Assembly (NCBI GenBank): GCA_037903475.1
Contig: JBAJFG010000126.1
Coordinates: 1-64,000, forward strand
Direction: 5' to 3'
DNA from: Ancylostoma caninum
Lineage: Eukaryota > Nematoda > Chromadorea > Rhabditida > Ancylostomatidae
Length of the DNA: 64,000 nucleotides
The translations under genes were made by a program, and so were the position numbers. Under the pieces are notes generated by a model. The model was not told the origin of the DNA and did not search any database. It worked only from the letters and a program-made list of their open reading frames with translations. Position 1 is the stretch's first letter, and each line of letters starts with the position of its first letter. Of this stretch, positions 9,854-20,509 are shown in pieces.

Positions 9854-11008
9854 CCAGTCTGGCCGTCCGGCTAACGCCGGACTTCCAGACTTCTATTGAT
9901 GCTCGCTTCGCTCGCATACTGCACGTCGAAAGCAGACACAAAAGTGTAAATGGATTGATAAAATCTGTATCTTTCCACGCAGTTCTATCGCTCTCCTGAG
10001 AAACCCTTGGTCCCGTAGGTGGTGGCTTTCCCCCACATGAACGAAGTTATACTCGTCCATATGAGTGAAGTTATTGGCCGTGAAGAACTGAGTATAACCA
10101 ATTCAGTGCAAATGTTATCTTGAAATGATTTAGGCTCAACTGGTTGTTGTGGTAATTCAAGTGATAAAGGTCCATCGGTATATATAAACGGAAAGGAAGG
10201 AGTGATTCATTCAGACATGAACAGAATGGGAAGAGAACACGGATACGAAAGGAAACAATATACATCCAGGTGATTTAGGTAGGAGGGTCCGCCGAAACAG
10301 GATAGGCGTACCCCTCATGCAGAAATAGACCCGTCTAGCGAGTTCCTATTACTTGTGGGAGCCGCCGCACTCTTATCACACCGTTGGACCCGACTCCAGG
10401 CGTTTCCCCACTTTTGGACGCCAGCGCACCCTTATCACACCGTTCGACCCGACTCCAGGCGTTTCCCCACTTTTGGACCCGACTCCAGGCGTTTCCCCAC
10501 TTTTGGACCCGACTCCAGGCGTTTCCCCACTTTTGGACGCCGGCGCACCCTTATCACACCGTTGGCTTTTGGACGCCAGGCACCCTTATCACACCGTTAG
10601 ACCCGACTCCAGGCGTTTCCCCACTTTTGGACGCCAGCGCACCCTTATCACACCGTTGGACCCGACTCCAGGCGTTTCCCCACTTTTGAACGCCAGCGCA
10701 CCCTTATCACACCGTTCGACCCGACTCCAGGCGTTTCCCCACTTTTGGACGCCAGCGCACCCTTATCACACCGTTGGACCCGACTCCAGGCGTTTCCCCA
10801 CTTTTGGACGCCAGCGTACCTCTTCTCGTACTTCTCCAGCGACGGATCCGTTGCACATCGCGAGCCTTTCTGCTCACCCAACTCTCTACCCTACTCCATC
10901 ACATCATACCCGTTATTAGCCTTTTATAATATCTCACAATCATCACCAATCACCATCACTGACCAATGGTAGCGCACAAAGTCACATAAAGTCTGTAATA
11001 TATATATA
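9854..11008 (-). mobile_element. Hairpin/satellite element, copy B
   Basis: This copy has the same organisation as copy A and follows it head-to-tail with only a few bases between. The hairpin is at 9855-9893, followed by GCTCGCTTCGCTCGC, the conserved body, and about eight 59-bp units at 10380-10830, including three truncated 29-30 bp partial units in a row near 10450-10530. The far end differs from copy A: it reads, on the minus strand, TATATATATTACAGACTTTA. The family therefore has two types of 5' end. Confidence 0.72.
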
Positions 11009-12331
11009 CCAGTCTGGCCGTCCGGCTAACGCCGGACTTCCAGACCTCTACTGATGCTCGCTTTGCTCGCATACTGCACGTTGGAAGCAAACACAAAAGT
11101 GTAAATTGATTGATAAAATCTGCATCCTTCTATGCAGTTCTATCGCTCTCCTGAGAAACCATTGATCCCGTAGGTGGTAGCTTTCCCCCATATGAACGAC
11201 GTTATGCTTTTCCATATGAGCGAAGTTAAGGGCCGTGAAAAACTGAGTGCAACCAATTCAGTGCAAATGTCATCTTGAAATGATTTAAGCTCAACTGGTT
11301 GTTGTGGTAATTCAAGTGATAAGGGTCCACCGGTGTATATAAACGGAAAGGAAGGAGTGCTTCATTCAGACACAAACGGAATGAGAAGAGAACACGGATG
11401 CGAAAGGAAGCAATGTACATCTAGGTGATTTAGGCAGAAGGGTCCGCTGAAACAGGATAAGGGTACCCCTCATGCAGGAATAGACCCGCTTAGCGAATTC
11501 GTATTACTTGTGGAAGCCGGCGCACCCTTATCACACCGTTAGACCCGACTCCAGGCGTTTCGCCACTTTTGGACGCCGACGCACCCTTATCACAACGTTG
11601 GACCCTACTACAGGCGTTTCCGCACTTTTCGATGCCGGCGCACCCTTATCACACCGTTGGACCCGACTCCAGGTGTTTCCCCACTTTTCGACGCCGGCGC
11701 ACCCTTATCACACCGTTGGACCCGACTCCAGGCTTTTCCGCACTTTTCGACGCCGGCGCACCCTTATCACACCGTTGGACCCGACTCCAGGTTTCCCCTT
11801 TTTCGACGCCGGCGCACCCTTATCACACCGTTGGACCCGACTCCAGGCGTTTCCCCACTTTTGGACGCCGGCGCACCCTTATCACACCGTTGGACCCGAC
11901 TCCAGGCGTTTCCCCACTTTTCGACGCCGGCGCACCCTTATCACACCGTTGGACCCGACTCCAGGCGTTTCCCCGCTTTTCGACGCCGGCGCACCCTTAT
12001 CACACCGTTGGACCCGACTCCAGGCGTTTCCCCGCTTTTCGACGCCGGCGCACCCTTATCACACCGTTGGACCCGACTCCAGGCGTTTTCCCACCTTTGG
12101 ACGCCAGCGCACGTCTTCTCCAGCGACGGACTTGTTGCACATCGCGAGCCCTTCTGCTTACCACCTTTCTACCCTACTCCACCACACCGCACCCGTTATT
12201 AGCCTTTTATAGGATCACACAATCACCACGAATCATCATCACTGACCAATGGTAGCACGTGTGCACACGCACGCACAAAGTCACATAAAGTCTGTAATAT
12301 ATATAGAGTATGATATATATATATATATATA
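11009..12331 (-). mobile_element. Hairpin/satellite element, copy C
   Basis: The hairpin is at 11010-11047, followed by the conserved body with the GCTCGC box and ten 59-bp units at about 11515-12115. The 5' end is of the TATATATTACAGAC type near 12290-12306. Between this copy and the next is a short (TA)n stretch containing GAGTATGATA. It has the same orientation as copies A, B and D. Confidence 0.72.
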
Positions 12332-15330
12332 CCAGTCTGGCCGTCCGGCTAACGCCGGACTTCCAGACTTTTATTGATGCTCGCTTCGCTCGCATACTGT
12401 ATGTTGAAAGCAAGCACAAAAGTGTAAATGGATTGATAAAATCTGTATCCTTCCACGCAGTTCTTACGCTATCCTGGGATGCCCTCGATCCCGTAGTTGT
12501 TGCTTTCTCCCATATGAACGAAGTTACGCCCTCCCATATGAGCGAAGTTAGTGGTCATGAAGAATTGAGTGTAACCGATTCAGTGCGAATGTTATCTCGA
12601 AATGATTTAGGCTCAACTGGTTGTTGTGGTAATTCAAGTGATAAGGGGCCACCGGTGTATATAAACGGAAAGGAGGGAGTGGTTCATTCAAACACAAACG
12701 GAATGGGAAGAGAACACGGATACGAAAGGAAACAATGTACATCTAGGTGATTAGGGTGGGAGGGTCCGCAGAAACAGGGTAAGCGTAACCCTCATGCAGA
12801 AATAGACACGCCTAGCGAATTCCTATTACTTGCGGAGCTTGCACACCCTCATCGCACCGTTGGACCCGACTCCAGGCGTTTCCCCACTTTTGGACGCCGG
12901 CGCACCCTTATCACACCGTTGGACCCGACTCCAGGCGTTTCCCCACTTTTGGACGCCGGCGCACCCTTATCACACCGTTGGACCCGACTCCAGGCGTTTC
13001 CCCACTTTGGACGCCGGCGCACCCTTATCACACCGTTGGACCCGACTCCAGCGTTTTCCCATATTTGGACGCCGGCGCACCCTTATCACACCGTTGGACC
13101 CGACCCCAGGCGTTTCCCCACTTTTGGACGCCGGCGCACCCTTATCACACCGTTGGACCCGACTCCAGGCGTTTCCCCATATTTGGACGCCGGCGCACCC
13201 TTATCACACCGTTGGACCCGACTCCAGGCGTTTCCCCACTTTTGGACGCCGGCGCACCCTTATCACACCATTGGACCCGACTCTAGGCGTTTCCCCATAT
13301 TTGGACGCCGGCGCACCCTTATCGCACCTTTGGACCCGACTCCAAGCGTTTCCCCATATTTGGACGCCGGCGCACCCTTATCACACCGTTGGACCCGACT
13401 CCAGGCGTTTCCCCATATTTGGCCGCCGGCGCACCCTTATCACACCGTTGGACCCGACTCCAGGCGTGTCCCCACTTTTGAACGCCGGCGCACCCTTATC
13501 ACACCGTTGGACCCGACTCCAGGCGTTTCCCCACTTTTGGACGCCGGCGCACCCTTATCACACCGTTGGACCCGACTCCAGCGTTTCCCCATTTTAGACG
13601 CCGGCGCACCCTTATCACACCGTTGGACCCGACCCCAGGCGTTTCCCCACTTTTGGACGCCGGCGCACCCTTATCACACCGTTGGACCCGACTCCAGCGT
13701 TTCCCCACTTTTGGACGCCGGCGCACCCTTATCACACCGTTGGACCCGACTCCAGGCGTTTCCCCACTTTTGGACGCCGGCGCACCCTTATCACACCGTT
13801 GGACCCGACTCCAAGCGTTTCCCCACTTTTGGACGCCGGCGCACCCTTATCACACCGTTGGACCCGACTCCAGGCGTTTCCCCACTTTTGGACGCCGGCG
13901 CACCCTTATCACACCGTTGGACCCGACTCCAAGCGTTTCCCCACTTTTGGACGCCGGCGCACCCTTATCACACCGTTGGACCCGACTCCAAGCGTTTCCC
14001 CACTTTTGGACGCCGGCGCACCCTTATCACACCGTTGGACCCGACTCTAGGCGTTTCCCCACTGTTGGACGCCGGCACACCCTTATCACATCGTTGGACC
14101 CGACTCCAAGCGTTTCCCCACTTTTCGACGCCGGCGCACCCTTATCACACCGTTGGACCCGACTCCAGGCGTTCCCCACTTTTGGACGCCGGCGCACCCT
14201 TATCACACCGTTGGACCCGGCTTGTTTCCCCACTTTTGGACGCCGGCGCACCCTTATCACACCGTTGGACCCGACTCCAGGCGTTTCCCCATATTTGGAC
14301 GCCGGCGCACCCTTATCACACCGTTGGACCCGACTCCAGGCGTTTCCCACTTTTGGACGCCGGCGCACCCTTATCACACCGTTGGACCCGACTCCAGGCG
14401 TTTCCCCACTTTGGACGCCGGCGCACCCTTATCACACCATTGGACCCGACTCCAGGCGTTTCCCCACTTTGGACGCCGGCGCACCTTATCACACACCCGA
14501 CTCCACGTTGGACGCCGGCGCACCCTTATCACACCGTTGGACCCGACCCAGGCGTTTCCCACTTTTGGACGCCGGCGCACCCTTATCACACCGTTGGACC
14601 CGACTCCAGGCGTTTCCCCACTTTTGGACGCCGGCGCACCCTTATCACCCGTTGGACCCGACTCCAGCGTTTCCCCTTTTGGACGCCGGCGCACCCTATC
14701 ACACCGTTGGACCCGACCCCAGGCGTTTCACCCTTATCACACCGGACTTTTGGACCCGGCGCACCCTTATCACACCGGCGGCGTTTCCCCACTTTTGGAC
14801 GCCGGCGCACCCTTATCACACCATTGGACCCGACTCCAGGCGTTTCCCCACTTTTGGACGCCGGCGCACCCTTATCACACCGTTGGACCCGACTCCAAGC
14901 GTTTCCCCATATTTGGACGCCGGCGCACCCTTATCACACCGTTGGACCCGACTCCAGGCGTTTCCCCATATTTGGACGCCGGCGCACCCTTATCACACCG
15001 TTGGACCCGACTCCAGGCGTTTCCCCACTTTTGGACGCCGGCGCACCCTTATCACACCGTTGGACCCGACTCCAGGCGTTTCCCCACTTTTGGACGCCGG
15101 CGCACCCTTATCACACCGTTGGACCCGACTCCAGGCGTTTTCCCACTTTTGGACGCCGGCGCACCCTTATCACACCGTTGGACCCGACTCCAGGCGTTTC
15201 CCCATGTTAGTTCACCGCTCAATGAGATTCGGAAACTGAATGGACTAATTTCGTAACGCTCTGACACACACGTACACTCACAGACAGACAGACTAAGCGC
15301 GTTATTATAAGTAGTGATATATATATATAT
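12332..15330 (-). mobile_element. Hairpin/satellite element, copy D, expanded array
   Basis: This copy contains a hairpin at 12332-12370, the conserved body to about 12840, and then about 40 units of the 59-bp repeat. A short outer region ends, on the minus strand, in ACTTATAATAACGCGC near 15310, followed by a (TA)n run. It is three times longer than its neighbours only because of the array. The outer region lacks most of the ~180 bp seen in copies A-C. Confidence 0.72.
12845..15205 (+). repeat. 59-bp satellite array, about 40 units
   Basis: The unit contains GGACCCGACTCCAGGCGTTT, then CCCCACTTTTGGACGCCGGC, then GCACCCTTATCACACCGTT, and repeats every 59 bp (for example 13741 against 13800). 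Units are mostly over 90% alike. A CCATATTTGG variant replaces CCACTTTTGG in units around 13.06-13.42 kb and again near 14.29 and 14.90-14.97 kb. Units between 14.48 and 14.79 kb are shortened and scrambled. Because the unit lacks stop codons on the plus strand and 59 is not a multiple of three, very long open frames (up to 763 codons) appear; these are not genes. Related shorter arrays lie at 9490-9665, 10380-10830, 11515-12115, 31965-32170, 37300-37675, 47280-47900 and 48830-49020. Confidence 0.95.
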
Positions 15331-15334
15331 ATAT

Positions 15335-15945
15335 ATGCGTAGCCCATAAACGGTTTGTAGATAGGTCAACGTAAAGAACTTCTACATGGACCGTTGTATG
15401 AGTAGCAACACAAATCCTCACGTGGTCAAGTCGTTTTCATTTGGGTTAGCGCTGAAAGTTGAAATTCTTATTGTTCGGGCACAATTAGCTTTCAACAGGA
15501 ATAAACTGCGTAAATGTTCTATTCCTATTTTGTAAGCACAATATTATGCTCATGGAGTGTATCATTTGTTCCCCTGACCGTTAATTTCCAATTGCTATTA
15601 CTACTTGATGCTTTAGAAGGAGAGCAGCGAAAATTTCCGTACAACTCTGCTGTATTTGGATGATTCACGGCTCTGATTGCGAAATCACACTCGCTTCATC
15701 AGTGGTTCTCCCATTCTGCTTTAAAGATCCAAGATATTCCGTTTTCATTGCAAATTAGATGTTCTAATTGAAGATTTCCATGTTGTACACATACATATAC
15801 ATGGGCGTGTCATTGGGCGTGTCAATTTTCGCAAATGAGCCCGTGGCGGCGGGCAAAAGAGGTGGAGCGAGGCGAGTGGATCAATGACAGCGTGACCTGT
15901 CATCCCTCGCGCGGCGATGGGGGGGGGTCTGCGCTTTATATAGAG
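15335..15945. other. No gene seen
   Basis: AT-rich intergenic sequence without coding character. A G-run lies near 15920. It separates the satellite cluster from a small element fragment. Confidence 0.6.
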
Positions 15946-15948
15946 TAA

Positions 15949-16022
15949 GATCATCACCAATCACCATCACTGACCAATGGTAGCCCGTGTGCACACGCAC
16001 GCACAAAGTCACATAAAGTCTG

Positions 16023-16069
<47 letters not shown>
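15949..16069 (-). mobile_element. 5'-end fragment of hairpin/satellite element plus (TA)n
   Basis: ATCACCATCACTGACCAATG, the GTGTGCACACGCACGCAC block and ACATAAAGTCTGTAATATAT match the outer ends of copies B and C. They are followed by a (TA)n microsatellite at about 16026-16069 that abuts the 3' end of the RTE element. No hairpin or body is present. Confidence 0.75.
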
Positions 16070-16070
<1 letters not shown>

Positions 16071-18771
16071 TTACTTTGATACTTTGATGGTCCATCTTCA
16101 CTGCTGGGTTGGTCTTCTCAGTGTGGACCACATTCGCTCCAGGTTCTCCTGTCTCGGGCCGCTCTCATCCAGTTCGTCAGTTCTCTTTGTTTAAACGACC
16201 TGGAAAATGTATCAGACCAGCGCGTGAAGGGTCGGCCGAGGGGTCTTTTGACGTTCAAGGGAGTCCAGAGAGTTGATCTCGTGCTCCATCTGTCGTCAGT
16301 TCGGCGCATCACGTGTCCTGCCCACCGATGCTTTGCGGATGCCATGTAGTCTGTCAGGTCCTTGATCTTCGATTCCTTCCTCAAGTCTTTGCTACTGAGG
16401 CCGCATTTCCATTGCTTCCATCTATTCGTTCCCAGAAGACATCTTTCCAAGGCCCTGTGTGTCGTTCTCATAGCCAAGGAGATGTTTCTGTTGTCCGTCC
16501 ATGTTTCAGTAGCATAACACAGTGCCGGAAGTACCGTAGAATCAAACAAGTGAGCTCGCAGCTTCGAGTCCCTGATTTGGCTTGTTGTTTCTCGAATCGT
16601 GTCCATGGCTGCCCACGCCGCTTTTCTTCTTCGCCCAATTTCGCCTGTCAAGTCGTTCGTCATATTTACTTCACGTCCCAGGTAAACGTAGCTGTCTACT
16701 TTCCTCAAGATAATTCCATCCAGCTGTACTATTCCGTTGTCACACCACTGATTTGCCATCATCTGTGTCTTCTTCATATTCATTTCCAGCCCGATGCTCT
16801 TGCTCACTTCGTTCAGCTCGTTTAGCAGCTGGTTCATCTCTGATGTGTTGTTGCTAACAAGAACCACGTCGTCTGCGAATCGTAGGTTTGAGAGCTTCTT
16901 TCCGTCGATCGTGATACCTTTGTCTTCCCAGTTCAGTCGAGACATAGCATACTGGAGGGCTGACGTGAACAGTTTTGGCGATATTGTGTCACCTTGTCGG
17001 ACACCTTTTCCGATCGGAATGCGTAGTTTTTTTGTCAAACAACTGGATTGTCGTCGTTGTTCCGACATTGCACTGCTCAAGAATGTTCACGTAAGCTGGA
17101 TCTACTCCTGCATGTATGAGCGCATTCAAGACTGCATTCGTTTCGACGGAGTCGAATGCTTTTCTGTAGTCGACGAATGTGAGGATCAGAGGCATCGTGT
17201 ATTCCCTGCATCTCTCAATCAGCTGGACGATAGTGTGAATGTGGTCCATACAGCAAAAGCCTTTTCTGAAACCTGCCTGTTCTATTGGCTGGTACTCATC
17301 AAGCGTGGTTTCAAGCCGGTTCAGAATGATCTTCGTGAACAGTTTGTACGGTATAGACAACAAAGCAATAGGGCGGTAGTTTTCGATATCTTCTTTGTCA
17401 CCTTTTTTGAAGATCAACACTGTCTTGGAGCTCTTCCACTGATCGGGAATGATGCCAGCTTCGAGATAGGAGGTAAAGTGCTCTGCTAAGAGTTTATGCA
17501 TTGTATATCCTCCGACTCTAAGCAAGTCCGCTGTAATGCCATCGGGTCCTGGGGCCGTCCCCTTTCTCAGCGATTGAATTGCAATTCTCACTTCCGAGAC
17601 CAGAATGGGTGGTGGCTTTTCTTCTGTGGGGGATGGGCGTCTTGGGACAACCGTTGTTGAGCGGTACAGATTTGTATAAAAGTCCGTTACAATGCGTTCC
17701 ATGTCCGTCCTCGTCGTTTTGGGTATTCCCTGTTTGTCTTTCAGGCACGTGGTCACAGCAGAATAGTCCGAGAGTTCTCGTCGGCATCGTTTCAGGCTTT
17801 TCCTCTGAGCGGCTGTCGAAAGTAGCTTATTTTTGCGGTGCTCTCTAAGGGATTCCTTCATGGCCGCGCGACAGGCTTTATTGATGACAACTTTCTCCAA
17901 ATGCGTCGCTGCCTGATCTCTTTTGATTTCACCTCTACGGCGCAGCAATTGTTTGGCCTTTGGGTTCAGCCTTTCTCCTCTCTGTTTGTAGTTCATCATA
18001 GCTGCTTTGGCACAAAATATCAGCCCTTTTGCTAATTCTTCATAGTCTTCTGTGGGATCTTCCTCCTTTCTCCAGTTGTATGCATTCATGGCCTTCTGCA
18101 GTTCGGATTCATCATACTCAGGAGAGCGTATAGGTGGCCCACGATGTGTGTCTCTTTTGAATATGCGATCACTGAGTCGTATCTTGGCCCGTAGCAGTCT
18201 GTGGTCGGATCCGGTGTCAAAAGAGGGTACTACTGAAGTGTCCATCAGGCTCCATCTTCGGTTCGTGAGGATGTGGTCTAGCTCTGAATGAGTTTGTCCG
18301 TTAGGACTTTCCCAGGTCCACCGTCTGTGTTGAGGCTTCTCGAAGATGGAGTTTCCATGAAACAGGTTGCAACAAGACATCAGATCTAATAGACGAAAGC
18401 CATTGTCGTTCCTAGCTTCATTTCCGTGTCGACCTAGTCTCCAGTTTCCGTCGCTTCCATTTCCTACAAGGGCGTTGAAATCCCCGCATATGTATTTGTA
18501 GTATGACTTTTCCTTCTTAACTACTGCTTCCAGCTCAGAGTAGAAGTTGTCTTTGTCCTCTTCGCTGGCAACAGAGTTAGGAGCGTAGCAGTTTACAATG
18601 GTGATGGTCGCTTTCTTCGTCGTTCGTAATCGTAGCACAGCAATACGCGGACTCAGAATTTCGTGCGAATGAATGCTGGGCTGTACTCTTGGGTGGATCA
18701 AGAAACCGACCCCCCCCAACGTTCTTCGCGTCAATCTTTTGCCCCATTATAATCAGTTCTCCGCTTTCCAT
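16070..18771 (-). mobile_element. RTE-like non-LTR retrotransposon, copy 1
   Basis: On the minus strand this encodes an apurinic-type endonuclease followed by a reverse transcriptase, with a very short 3' UTR ending in a tandem ATCAAAGT repeat and then (TA)n. Short repeats at the 3' end and a single endonuclease-RT reading frame are typical of RTE-clade elements. The 5' end stops near 18771, next to another (TA)n tract; the usual N-terminal endonuclease motifs are missing, so the copy is probably 5'-truncated. Confidence 0.85.
16118..18771 (-). pseudogene. RTE endonuclease-reverse transcriptase
   Basis: The reading frame runs from MGQKIDAKN (near 18745) to a stop before 16118 but is broken twice. 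At the C-run near 18710 the frame changes from IDAKN to VGGVGFLIHP, and at the seven-base A-run near 17030 it changes from LFDKK to LRIPIGKGVRQGD. Between and after these, the endonuclease shows [25 protein letters not shown] and SDHRLLRAKI. The RT shows FKKGDKEDIENYRPIALLS, QAGFRKG, FVDYRKAFDSVE (catalytic Asp) and FADDVV (the FADD box). The C-terminus contains WAGHVMRRTD. All catalytic residues visible are intact, so only two homopolymer indels disable it. They could be sequencing errors or real decay. Confidence 0.88.
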
Positions 18772-18823
18772 TCTTCTTGCATACGGGGTTTTCTTTTTCT
18801 TTTTCTACGAAAACGAAAACCCC

Positions 18824-18889
<66 letters not shown>

Positions 18890-18892
18890 TAT
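18824..18892. repeat. (TA)n microsatellite
   Basis: About 30 TA dinucleotides run from 18824, ending in GAGTATGATATTTC. The last bases also occur next to the hairpin/satellite elements at 12306 and 31703. Confidence 0.95.
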
Positions 18893-18899
18893 GATATTT

Positions 18900-20020
18900 C
18901 TCCGTTTTGTTTTGAAAATGAAATTAATTCCGGACGAACCCTTCAAGAATGCAAATTTGGTAACAGCAATTGCACAAGTGGACCATAATGGTGCGTGATT
19001 CTAGCCAAATCTGGGAGGAGTAATCTTTAGGTCATTCCTATTCTCATGATACTTTGCCTCTACATCTTATCGTCGAGCAGCCTCAAGCAGAGGCAACAAA
19101 CTTGGTAACCCAATATTTTAACTATGCCGTTCTTCTCTCCGGAATTGGAGCAAGTTGAAGTAGAATTCTTTCTACTGTGACCAGGAACATTAACCATTTG
19201 AGGACACTAATCGATAGTACTTTATGGAAAGTTCCAATCATTCTGTGGAAACACCACTATTTTTTCACACTGTGTAGAGCGCCTTAATTTTGTTAGTCGA
19301 ACTCTCTGAAAAGGCGAAGAGCACGCAGAAGAATTTCTAATTGCGTATCATGTAGCACATATCTGGCTCTAGCAGAAGGCCGGTTATCAGATCACAAGAT
19401 TGTTTATTGAGCGAGAACCGATTTGTCAAAGTCAGTGACTTCGAGCACTGCCCGACCCAATTCCTTGCGTCGTAGTCCATGGATTTCTGGACCAGCGGAG
19501 TCGAGCTATTGCTGTGAAAACGGCAAAAGTCCAGCGACTGTTGTAGTGCATACCTCGATTGTCATCTCTTGTTACTTGATATTTTATAAACATTTTTCGT
19601 CAAAAATTTCAAAATAGCGGAAACTTATGTGACAACCCTATATAAGGTAAATCTTCCATTAACTCAAATGAGAAAGTGAAGTGAGAAGGGCAATTTATAC
19701 TAGATGAGTGCGTCTGACTCGGGATTCGCCTCTGGAATTCCGAGAAGAGCCCAGATCTAAATGCACGTCAAGACAAATTTATACGTTATTTATTATAGAC
19801 TAGCGCCCCTTCGGGACGCTAGAAAGTGGGGTGGGGCAGCCACTTGGGACATGTGCAAACGCTTCACACTTGCCAAATCTCTAGAAAATTGATAAAGAAG
19901 CAGAACCAGTCTTCCAATGGGCCCAAACATGAAGTCCTTCTTATGAGTTGAGTATGAGCATGAGGAGTTCGTTCTCCGTAGTATGGCGTATTCGTGCGTA
20001 TTCCTCACCACCGGGCTAAC
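18900..20020. other. No gene seen
   Basis: No coding stretch, splice-bounded exon or known repeat was recognised. Only short open frames occur. Confidence 0.55.
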
Positions 20021-20024
20021 GCAG

Positions 20025-20505
20025 ACGCGTTCTCCATCGGCGAAACTGTATCCTGCCGTTCCCCACACTATTGGACAAGGCAAAATCCTATCCGAGTGTT
20101 TTCCAGACTACTGGGCCGCAGCGAGCCCTTCCTATATCAGAGCGCCCGTATTCTGGCGCCTTCCTCACAGTTAGTGCAAGCCGGATCCGTTCTCCAGGGG
20201 CGGGTTTGCATCCTGGCATTCTCAACTATCGGACTTGAGTGAACCCGTATCCTGACGTTCTCCACAACATTATGCTACAACGGGTCCTTCCTCCATTGGT
20301 GGACCTGTGTCATGGCGTTCTCCACAGCACTGGGCCGTGGCGAGCCCTTTGTCCATCGGTGGACCCGTATCTCGGCGTCCTCCGCATCACTGGGCCACGG
20401 CGGACCTTTTCTCCATCGCTGGACCCGTATCTTGGCGTTCCCCACAGCAGTGGCCACGGCGGGCCCTTTCTCATCGCTGGTCCCGTATCCGTATATAGTT
20501 GATTG
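20025..20505 (+). repeat. Diverged ~58-bp minisatellite
   Basis: About eight degenerate units have the order GGACCCGTATC, GGCGTTC, CCCCACAGCA, CTGGGCCACGGCGG, CCCTTTCTCCATCG. The 3' half (20280-20500) is the most regular, with steps of 57-59 bp. The order GGACCCG, GGCGTT and CCAC parallels the 59-bp satellite in copies A-D, so it may be an old relative of that array, but no hairpin or element body was found around it. Confidence 0.75.
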
Positions 20506-20509
20506 GATA

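Noticed and set aside
12845..15205. CRISPR-like array
   Set aside because: There are no unique spacers; the whole 59-bp unit is repeated. The host is eukaryotic and no cas genes are present.
12919..15210. 763-codon open frame with a repeated proline-rich protein
   Set aside because: It is the 59-bp satellite translated. The unit has no stop codon in any plus-strand frame, and frames shift without consequence at indels, so openness is not evidence of coding.
9004..15330. TIR-type DNA transposon interpretation of the hairpin element
   Set aside because: The hairpin sequence is at one end only, and the other end (ACTTATAATAACG or TATATATTACAGAC types) is not its complement.
18673..18988. Ile-Tyr repeat frames
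   Set aside because: Translation of a (TA)n microsatellite.
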